This document shows, in pieces, positions 25,901-33,791 of a DNA stretch of 64,000 bases. The position numbers and the translations under genes are program-made. This DNA comes from Aradus depressus (taxonomy: Eukaryota; Arthropoda; Insecta; Hemiptera; Aradidae): assembly GCA_963662175.1 (NCBI GenBank), contig OY759216.1, forward strand, positions 45,463,087 to 45,527,086. Direction: 5' to 3'. A model generated the notes under the pieces. That model searched no databases. It saw only the letters and a program-made list of their open reading frames with translations, and was not told the origin of the DNA. Position 1 is the stretch's first letter, and each line of letters opens with the position of its first letter.

Positions 25901-28900
25901 AACATATCTGCGTACATCAGGAGTTTGGGTTCTACAGATGAGGTGTGCCTCCCGGTCTTGTTTGAGGATGTCCATAACAGCGTCCGAATCTAACAGACTC
26001 CGCGCCCCAATGTCTATGAAGGTATCACTATAATAAACATAACATATCTGCGTACATCAGGAGTTTGGGTTCTACAGATAAGGTGTGCCTCCCGGTCTTG
26101 TTTGAGGATGTCCATAACAGCGTCCGAATCTAACAGACTCCGCACCCCAATGTCTATGAAGGTATCACTATAATAAACATAACATATCTGCGTACATCAG
26201 GAGTTTGGGTTCTACAGATGAGGTGTGCCTCCCGGTCTTGTTTGAGGATGTCCATAACAGCGTCCGAATCTAACAGACTCCGCGCCCCAATGTCTATGAA
26301 GGTATCACTATAATAAACATAACATATCTGCGTACATCAGGAGTTTGGGTTCTACAGATAAGGTGTGCCTCCCGGTCTTGTTTGAGGATGTCCATAACAG
26401 CGTCCGAATCTAACAGACTCCGCGCCCCAATGTCTATGAAGGTATCACTATAATAAACATAACATATCTGCGTACATCAGGAGTTTGGGTTCTACAGATA
26501 AGGTGTGCCTCCCGGTCTTGTTTGAGGATGTCCATAACAGCGTCCGAATCTAACAGACTCCGCGCCCCAATGTCTATGAAGGTATCACTATAATAAACAT
26601 AACATATCTGCGTACATCAGGAGTTTGGGTTCTACAGATGAGGTGTGCCTCCCGGTCTTGTTTGAGGATGTCCATAACAGCGTCCGAATCTAACAGACTC
26701 CGCGCCCCAATGTCTATGAAGGTATCACTATAATAAACATAACATATCTGCGTACATCAGGAGTTTGGGTTCTACAGATGAGGTGTGCCTCCCGGTCTTG
26801 TTTGAGGATGTCCATAACAGCGTCCGAATCTAACAGACTCCGCGCCCCAATGTCTATGAAGGTATCACTATAATAAACATAACATATCTGCGTACATCAG
26901 GAGTTTGGGTTCTACAGATAAGGTGTGCCTCCCGGTCTTGTTTGAGGATGTCCATAACAGCGTCCGAATCTAACAGACTCCGCGCCCCAATGTCTATGAA
27001 GGTATCACTATAATAAACATAACATATCTGCGTACATCAGGAGTTTGGGTTCTACAGATGAGGTGTGCCTCCCGGTCTTGTTTGAGGATGTCCATAACAG
27101 CGTCCGAATCTAACAGACTCCGCGCCCCAATGTCTATGAAGGTATCACTATAATAAACATAACATATCTGCGTACATCAGGAGTTTGGGTTCTACAGATA
27201 AGGTGTGCCTCCCGGTCTTGTTTGAGGATGTCCATAACAGCGTCCGAATCTAACAGACTCCGCGCCCCAATGTCTATGAAGGTATCACTATAATAAACAT
27301 AACATATCTGCGTACATCAGGAGTTTGGGTTCTACAGATAAGGTGTGCCTCCCGGTCTTGTTTGAGGATGTCCATAACAGCGTCCGAATCTAACAGACTC
27401 CGCGCCCCAATGTCTATGAAGGTATCACTATAATAAACATAACATATCTGCGTACATCAGGAGTTTGGGTTCTACAGATAAGGTGTGCCTCCCGGTCTTG
27501 TTTGAGGATGTCCATAACAGCGTCCGAATCTAACAGACTCCGCGCCCCAATGTCTATGAAGGTATCACTATAATAAACATAACATATCTGCGTACATCAG
27601 GAGTTTGGGTTCTACAGATAAGGTGTGCCTCCCGGTCTTGTTTGAGGATGTCCATAACAGCGTCCGAATCTAACAGACTCCGCACCCCAATGTCTATGAA
27701 GGTATCACTATAATAAACATAACATATCTGCGTACATCAGGAGTTTGGGTTCTACAGATGAGGTGTGCCTCCCGGTCTTGTTTGAGGATGTCCATAACAG
27801 CGTCCGAATCTAACAGACTCCGCACCCCAATGTCTATGAAGGTATCACTATAATAAACATAACATATCTGCGTACATCAGGAGTTTGGGTTCTACAGATG
27901 AGGTGTGCCTCCCGGTCTTGTTTGAGGATGTCCATAACAGCGTCCGAATCTAACAGACTCCGCGCCCCAATGTCTATGAAGGTATCACTATAATAAACAT
28001 AACATATCTGCGTACATCAGGAGTTTGGGTTCTACAGATAAGGTGTGCCTCCCGGTCTTGTTTGAGGATGTCCATAACAGCGTCCGAATCTAACAGACTC
28101 CGCGCCCCAATGTCTATGAAGGTATCACTATAATAAACATAACATATCTGCGTACATCAGGAGTTTGGGTTCTACAGATGAGGTGTGCCTCCCGGTCTTG
28201 TTTGAGGATGTCCATAACAGCGTCCGAATCTAACAGACTCCGCACCCCAATGTCTATGAAGGTATCACTATAATAAACATAACATATCTGCGTACATCAG
28301 GAGTTTGGGTTCTACAGATAAGGTGTGCCTCCCGGTCTTGTTTGAGGATGTCCATAACAGCGTCCGAATCTAACAGACTCCGCGCCCCAATGTCTATGAA
28401 GGTATCACTATAATAAACATAACATATCTGCGTACATCAGGAGTTTGGGTTCTACAGATGAGGTGTGCCTCCCGGTCTTGTTTGAGGATGTCCATAACAG
28501 CGTCCGAATCTCCCATCTCTTGTTTCTTCAGTAACACTCTAAGTTTGTTAATTCTATCTATCAGAACTTTTATTTCTACATTTCTTTCTTCTCGTATTCT
28601 TTTTTCTGATTTTTTTATCCAGTCTTGCGTCAGTTCTGGAATATAATAAATTGTTATTCAATGCTAGTATCTTATTCCAAAGTTTTTTTTTTGTCCATGT
28701 TTCTTTTATATTAGCCATGTCTCATGGTGTTATTTAGTTATTTATAACATCCATGACCCCGGCAGGGAGTTCTTTCTACGAAATAAGGCTCTCCCGGATG
28801 GGATTGGAACCCGCAACCATGGTGATACCATGCGTCCAAAGCCCTACGCTCTAGCCCGCACAGCCACTTATGCTCCATTTTTTTATATGAACCTTTTTTT

Positions 28901-30752
28901 TTTTTTTGGAACAATTAAAAGAAATTCAGTTTCCGAATAAAGGGATTTCCCTAACATTAACATTTTTAGTTGAATTAATTTTTTTTTATTGCAACTATTT
29001 CTTTGAGGAAGGGGGAAGGGCATTAAAGAAGATGATTCCTTCATATCTCACACTTTTTTTCAAAAAGTGAGAAACATTGTTTAGTTATTCGAAAATCTTC
29101 TTTCATTCATAATCATAACTAGTACATATATATAGAGGGAAAATAATTATATTTTTATTTTGTTATACATATAATAAAAGTATTCTAATCGTGAGAAAAT
29201 GAAATGAGAGTTTTAAACAGATTTTCACGTTTCAAGATCTCCTGACTACGTCTTCACCATTTCACGATGATGATTTTGTGCGCCCTAACACACAAACGAT
29301 TATAGCTATGAACTTGAAATTTTAAATGTTGTCACATGTGCTAACTTAGGTCTGATTAGATGTTGATATTACTTTGAGGCTTCAGTATATTTTAAATGTT
29401 GTCACATGTGCTAACTTACATCTGATTAGATGTTGATATTACTTTGAGGCTTCAGTACATTATAAATGTTGTCACATGTGCTAACTTACATCTGATTAGA
29501 TGTTGATATTACTTTGAGGCTTCAGTACATTTTAAATGTTGTCACATGTGCTAACTTACATCTGATTAGATGTTGATATTACTTTGAGGCTTCAGTACAT
29601 TTTAAATGTTGTCACATGTGCTAACTTACATCTGATTAGATGTTGATATTACTTTGAGGCTTCAGTACATTTTACTAGATACCATTTATATTTATGATCT
29701 CATCAAAAATTGTTTCAAATAAAAGCTGTAAAGAAAACTAAAAGAGATATTTTATATGTAATACAATTTTTCGTTAGAAGCTCAGTTTTTAGTGAATTGT
29801 AAGCCTAAAAGATTATGAAAAACTTTTTTTTTTCTTTAATATTGTCTATTTCACAAAATATATTAGGGGAGCACATTCGGTATATCTCCATCTTCAGCCA
29901 CGACTTAAAAAAAACATTTTTTTTTTTTTAATTGTTTCACAATATCTCCGCAGAAAATGTTAAGTATCATATTTTAATATTGTTATATGTGGGTAGCTAT
30001 TTATACAAAATAGTGAATATTGGATTGGAAACTATTTTTTATTCATATTTATTTTTTATTAAACTCTTTAAGTTTTCCAGATTTTTGTGATAAAAACATG
30101 TAGAAGTTAGGTTAGGTTTTATGACTGATGCCCGGGCTTTAACTACGAGGTCATATCGCCTACTACCAGAGCGCTCATTCGTCACTCTGGTGGACATGAG
30201 CCCGACTCTACTGTGGGAGTCCTAAATTTTGCCTACCCTAAATTTTTATTCATCTAGGGTAGGGGTCTTTAACGAGTACCTGACATCGTACAGGCTCGGG
30301 ACCATCGCTTAACGTCCCATCCGAAGGACGGCGTGCTTAAGTTTATTTTACCTCCCAGATAAAATAAACTAAAGGCCTCGGTCGGGCTACGAACCCACAA
30401 CCTTGAGCTCAGAAGTCAAGCACGCATACCACTGGGCTACCGGCGCCCTCAATGTAGAAGTTACAATGAACCATAAGCAATTAATGATTCAGTTAATGTA
30501 TATACTATGTGGGATGGTGTATACCTAGAATCCTAAGCATTTAATGATTTTATCCCCTTCCTGGCAGAGCTAGGATACGTGCCTTCTCCAGGATCGGAAG
30601 ATACCAAGCCTTTTTTTCTAATATAACAGTAATAATTTTAAAAAAATACCATGAAATCCAACAATTCCTTTCAGTTGGGTAACTTGATCACTGATAGTCC
30701 ATCTATCGCCCACCAATTTCTCGGCCAGCTCCGACTTGAACATTCTCTGCAT
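10942..30752 (-). CDS. Coiled-coil protein resembling outer dynein arm docking subunit ODAD3/CCDC151, 10 exons
   Basis: Exons in order of translation: 30650-30752, 28436-28635, 19437-19541, 19159-19320, 17766-18014, 16625-16776, 15374-15520, 13767-14215, 12334-12531, 10942-11087. All phases match, giving 636 aa from ATG at 30752 (MQRMFKSELAEKLV) to TAA. Most of the protein is charged and heptad-like coiled coil, with an acidic Lys/Glu/Ser stretch near the C-terminus (from exon 13767-14215). Exon 2/3 residues GDSDAVMDILKQ, ICRT and the following Arg/Lys-rich helix line up with the equivalent stretch of human CCDC151 (GD...V...NRT) without a gap, and the length is near that family's 595 aa. This suggests a role in docking dynein arms on sperm or ciliary axonemes. 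ODAD1/CCDC63/CCDC183 relatives are alternatives. The exon structure is solid; the name is less so. Intron 2 holds the 140-bp array, which begins inside exon 2. Confidence 0.8.
11510..11696. repeat. 186-bp direct duplication, right copy
   Basis: Partner of 10244-10429, located in the last intron of the ODAD3-like gene about 1.26 kb away in the same orientation. Confidence 0.8.
11740..12000 (-). mobile_element. tRNA-derived SINE (family 1), diverged copy
   Basis: Read on the plus strand it goes from GACCGGGCTTTAACTACGAA through ATCGCTTAACGTCCAACCCG to a decayed tRNA-like head (TTGAGCTCAGTAAGCAAGCA, GGTACCTGCGCC). It lies in the last intron of the ODAD3-like gene. Confidence 0.7.
12787..12895. 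mobile_element. Possible end of a pogo/Tc1-type DNA transposon
   Basis: The phrase CAGTCAAAACCTTGTATAAC followed by GACGTCGGGTTTAACGACGT resembles terminal repeats of pogo/Tigger-like elements. No matching opposite end or transposase was found nearby, so this is a fragment at best. Confidence 0.35.
13207..13306 (-). mobile_element. tRNA-derived SINE (family 1), internal fragment
   Basis: It contains GGTAGGGGTCTTTAACGAGT, ACCTGACATCGTAC and CTTAACGTCCCATCCCAAGG, the central body of family 1, with neither head nor tail. A LINE-like 3' segment (GGGCTGGTGTGTTCACC...) lies just to its left. Confidence 0.65.
13481..13603. repeat. Direct repeat flanking an ODAD3-like exon, left copy
   Basis: It shares AAAAATGAGAAATACGAGTA, AAGGAAACCTTACAAATCAC and ACTCCGTTACAA with 14271-14378 in the same orientation. 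Both copies follow a T-run. Together they bracket the coding exon 13767-14215. Confidence 0.8.
14271..14378. repeat. Direct repeat flanking an ODAD3-like exon, right copy
   Basis: Partner of 13481-13603. It begins about 55 nt upstream (in gene orientation) of the acceptor of exon 13767-14215. Confidence 0.8.
14612..15110 (+). repeat. ACTTCC-type dispersed repeat
   Basis: Internal family phrases are present in order: ATTTCATGTTTTCCGACCTC, GATAGAATGAATATATTGAT, CCCTCTAAGGACGACACATA, TTTTCAGCCAAATCGGCC and TAATGAATGTATTGACATGA. It also shows the internal near-duplication typical of the family. It sits in an ODAD3-like intron. Confidence 0.65.
15637..15757 (-). mobile_element. tRNA-derived SINE (family 1), 3' fragment
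   Basis: It holds the inverted 3' part: GACTCATGTCCGGACTTTAA, CGCCTACTACCAGAGCGCTC, GTGGACATGAGCCCG and GGGAGTCCTAAATTTTA. Confidence 0.75.
15955..16278 (+). mobile_element. tRNA-derived SINE (family 1), full-length copy
   Basis: This is a complete element of about 324 bp. The head GGGCGCCGGTAGCTCAGTGG has a pol III A box, and GTGGGTTCGAAACCCG is a near-perfect B box. The tRNA-like head is followed by TTAGTTTATTTTATCTGGGA, the conserved body (CGTTAAGCGATGGTCCCGAG) and the 3' end AAAGCCCGGGCATGAGTCAT. It lies in an ODAD3-like intron, antisense to the gene. Confidence 0.88.
16921..17134. mobile_element. Fold-back (MITE-like) element
   Basis: The left arm starts ACTACCATTTTCGGCATTAC and the right end reads TGTGTTATGCCGGTAGT. 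The left arm pairs with most of the right arm over about 75-90 bp with small gaps (for example TTTGCTGAGTGCGAACC against GGTTCGCAGTCAGCAA). It codes for nothing and lies between two ODAD3-like exons. Confidence 0.7.
18201..18815 (-). repeat. ACTTCC-type repeat split by a SINE
   Basis: Inverted family phrases appear on both sides (left: ATACTAAATTTCGTGTTGCA, CCATTCGACTGAAAATTGAT; right: TACTGAAAATCAATAGGTCC, ACTCAACATCGAAT). A family-2 SINE at 18437-18636 interrupts the element, so the SINE inserted later. Confidence 0.6.
18437..18636 (-). mobile_element. tRNA-like SINE (family 2)
   Basis: On the minus strand it starts GGAGCCATGGTGGCCGTGCG, has a B-box-like GCGGGTTTGAATCCCG, continues GGGAGTGAGTTTTATTTCG and ends in a run of 19 As. 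Related copies are at 28683-28876 and 41166-41407. Confidence 0.7.
19605..20120. other. AT-rich intron between array and exon 3
   Basis: This is intron 2 sequence of the ODAD3-like gene. A 69-codon open stretch at 19605-19814 on the plus strand has no splice context or recognisable domain, and I do not call it a gene. Confidence 0.5.
20121..20252. repeat. Three 44-bp deletion-derived units
   Basis: Units start at 20121, 20165 and 20209. Each equals the 140-bp unit (next entry) minus an internal 96 bp. The deletion is flanked in the full unit by a short ACA repeat (ATAAACATAAC and AATCTAACAGAC), which fits microhomology-mediated or slippage loss followed by local amplification. Confidence 0.9.
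20253..28511. repeat. 59-copy tandem array of a 140-bp exon/intron-junction unit
   Basis: Period 140 bp. Fifty-eight full units run from 20253 to 28372, then a 139-bp terminal unit ends at 28511. Units differ almost only at two sites (CGCG/ACCCC and CAGATG/AAGG). I noticed two private changes, near 23498 and 24104. On the minus strand each unit holds 76 bp identical in frame and sequence to the 3' end of exon 2 of the ODAD3-like gene (starting GATTCGGACGCTG, ending CTCCTGAT), then the donor GTACGC and 64 bp of intron. The last unit merges without a seam into the unique part of exon 2. High homogeneity implies recent expansion or ongoing homogenisation. Confidence 0.97.
28683..28876 (-). mobile_element. 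tRNA-like SINE (family 2)
   Basis: On the minus strand: GGAGCATAAGTGGCTGTGCG, ATGGTTGCGGGTTCCAATCC (B-box-like), GGGAGAGCCTTATTTCG, ending in an A-run. It is clearly related to 18437-18636. It sits in intron 1 of the ODAD3-like gene, about 50 bp upstream of exon 2. Confidence 0.7.
29321..29670. repeat. Five-copy 70-bp tandem repeat
   Basis: Units start at 29321, 29391, 29461, 29531 and 29601 and begin TTTAAATGTTGTCACATGTG. Copies are nearly identical (CTTAGG/CTTACA and TTTAAA/TATAAA variants). It lies in intron 1 of the ODAD3-like gene and is unrelated in sequence to the 140-bp unit. Confidence 0.95.
30110..30451 (-). mobile_element. tRNA-derived SINE (family 1), full length with target-site duplication
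   Basis: This is a complete inverted family-1 element flanked by a perfect 12-bp direct repeat ATGTAGAAGTTA (30098-30109 and 30452-30463). The head GGGCGCCGGTAGCCCAGTGG and the B-box region TGGGTTCGTAGCCCGACC are intact. The duplication shows retrotransposition and fixes the element's ends, including a GGTTAGGTTTT (AAAACCTAACC) tail. Confidence 0.93.
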
Positions 30753-31085
30753 TTTGAACTAATTGAACTACTTATCTAAAGGGAAAAAGAGAAGTATTGG
30801 AATTAAAATGTTAAATGGAAATCTAAGAGAAAAAAAAAAAACGTCTGGAGGCAAATGTAACCTCCACTAAATAGGATCTGAAGTAAAATCATCTGTTTCA
30901 AATATAATAATAATTATTATATTATTATTATTTTATTTATAATTTTATTATTATTATTGGTGAGAGATCAGGCTTGTGGTCAATAAAAACAAACTTTTAG
31001 ATATAACAATTGTCGCGCCGTTAATATTTGGCGCAAAATGTAATAATATTACAAATTATACTATATGTATACATAATATTACACA

Positions 31086-31436
31086 GGGCGCCGGTAGCTC
31101 AGTGGTATGCGTGCTTGACTTCTGAGCTCAAGGTAGTGGGTTCGTAGCCCGACCGAGGCCCTTAGTTTATTTTATCTGGGAGGTAAAATAAACTTAAGCA
31201 CGCCGTCCTTCGGATGGGACGTTAAGCGATGGTCCCGAGCCTGTACGATGTCAGGTACTCGTTAAAGACCCCTACCCTAGATGAATAAAAATTTAGGGTG
31301 GGCAAAATTTAGGACTCCCATAGTAGAGTCGGGCTCATGTCCACCAGAGTGACGAAAGAGCGCTCTGGTAGTAGGCGATATGACCTCGTAGTTAAAGCCC
31401 GGGCATGAGTCATAAAACCTAACCTAACCTAACCTT
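31086..31436 (+). mobile_element. tRNA-derived SINE (family 1), full length
   Basis: It runs from GGGCGCCGGTAGCTCAGTGG (A box) and GTGGGTTCGTAGCCCGACCG (B-box region) to AAAGCCCGGGCATGAGTCAT, and ends in a short CCTAACCTAACC repeat. It is very close to the copy at 30110-30451, in the opposite orientation. Confidence 0.9.
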
Positions 31437-31725
31437 ATTATTATTATTATACAATTATTGTATTAGATTATCCGGCCTTGCACTACATATAAAAAAAATT
31501 AAAATATTAACCCTTGGGATATTCTGTTTTGTGTAACCTCAACAGTTTTATCGTGATGTCCAGAAAAGGCATGTATTTTTAAACACGTTTCGGTGAATCG
31601 TTTGACTTGATATGCTTCACACAATAAATATTTACAAGAAGTATTGTACACCCATAATCCTCTCGTGAGTAGAATCCATAGATACTCAGATTGTATCTTA
31701 TCTAAGGGAAAATCAGTGATATTTA

Positions 31726-32160
31726 TGTGAGTTCCATCATATGTAGGCATGGAAGGAAATGAACAAGCAGACCTTGCTGCCCTCAACTTCAGCTGCTGAA
31801 GAATGTAATGGAATTTTTACAAAATCGAATTCCAAACAAATACTACATGGTAAGGTTAAACTGGGTTGGACCAACAAGTGGAACAAAGTTGACGACCAAA
31901 ACAAATTAAAATACATCAAAAAATGGGTTGAACCATGGAAAACGTCCGTAAGGGATAACCGACGAGAAGAGTTGGCAGTGATGAGGCCACGAGTGGAGGA
32001 GTGTCCACTCTATCAGGAGGAGCTGGCCAAGAAAGGCATCGCCGGAGCACTGCCAGCAGCCCTGGGCTACCACCGAGAGCCACTCCAGAGGACCATAGAC
32101 TTCTTTGGAGATACAAAGCTAATGGGCGGCTATAATGCAAGCAAAAATGGAGAAATGTAA
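31726..32160 (+). pseudogene. Relic of a LINE RNase H domain and C-terminus
   Basis: Translation gives VPSYVGMEGNEQADLAA, the conserved RNase H motif of LINE proteins (usually WVPSHVG.GNE.AD). The Trp codon before it has become TGA, and another in-frame stop follows in the next 10 codons. From 31759 a second frame is open for 133 codons (NKLKYIKKWVEPWK, then Arg/Glu-rich), typical of the region after RNase H in I/R1/Jockey-group elements. It is not functional. Confidence 0.65.
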
Positions 32161-33263
32161 AAGTATACAATAATACAATTTACAAAAATCTCAAAGTACT
32201 TAGATGCTTCTGGCCTAGATGTTGAGCATCTATAACTCTCTCCTAATCCTGTACAAGATAATAAAAAATAGAATAAAAACGAAGAAAATATAATAAAAGA
32301 AAAATATATAAATAAATACGATAGCAAAGAAACCATTTAGTCCTCAGTGAAACCAAATTCATTCTACAACTAAAAGGAGGTAAAGGATTTCATGAGGGCG
32401 AGGGTGGTCCACCGAACCCGGATCTGCCGAGCCTCTTACTAGCAATGGAGGCAGACCGAGAGCGACAGAAGGACTATACGGTGGCAACAGGGATGGAGGA
32501 CATGATATAATTACCAATCTCTCCAGCACCGCTTCAGTCTTCGGGGAGCATTGTTTTAATGAGAACGTGATGACAGACAGAGATCTTACAAATAAATCAT
32601 ATCCCTATTTCGAACATTAGATAATAAGAGCGGTTTTCGAAATATTTTACCATATTTATTTCCACCATTTCATCTTTATTATCGGGAAACATCTGAAAAG
32701 TTTAACGTATTTGTCCTTAATCTAACGAATATAGGTGAGATGATATCCATATTAAGCAGCCTTAAAATATCATACTATTTCGTAATAATATTCTTAGGTA
32801 ACGTGCAGTACGAATGAAGTATTGTAAGAGAGATAAGATTGTTCTATTTTTTTTTCTATTTGCATTCTACTCCAAACGCATGGGCCCAATTCGGGGAGGG
32901 GTTTACAGAAACTTGTAAAGAACGTAATTCTACAAAGATAATAGCAAAATGGGTTACCAAGAAGTTGAACTATATTCTTTTCATTATTGTATCGTTAGGT
33001 ACTGTAATAAATATTTCAGGAAAACATTTTGAATTAATACTAGTTAATGATAAAATATTTAGTCAAATCCTGAATCGATAGTGAAATAGTAGAATTCGAT
33101 TCGTTGTTTTTAAACAAAGAAGGTTATTTAGTAGTGAAGATTGTTCCTAGTTTCTTTTAAGTCTAAAACAAAGTTACGAATAATATTTCATTTGTATTTT
33201 AAAAAGATTGTTATATACTGGAAATTTAACGCATAATTAGTTTTATTGTATACTATAGACTAG

Positions 33264-33791
<528 letters not shown>

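Larger units (their letters stand above)
30753..33263. other. Divergent ODAD3-like / SREK1IP1 intergenic region
   Basis: It contains a TTA/ATT-rich stretch (30900-30960), a full family-1 SINE (31086-31436), a decayed LINE RNase H region (31726-32160) and AT-rich sequence with no recognisable gene. Promoters for both flanking genes should lie here. A GC-richer stretch at 32370-32500 has no open frame I recognise. Confidence 0.55.

Noticed and set aside
20121..28511. CRISPR-like array
   Set aside because: Units are contiguous and identical with no variable spacers, the period is 140 bp, and the setting is an intron of an animal gene.
31425..31436. Telomeric TTAGG/CCTAA repeat tract
   Set aside because: There are only two or three CCTAA units at a SINE end, far too short to be telomeric DNA.
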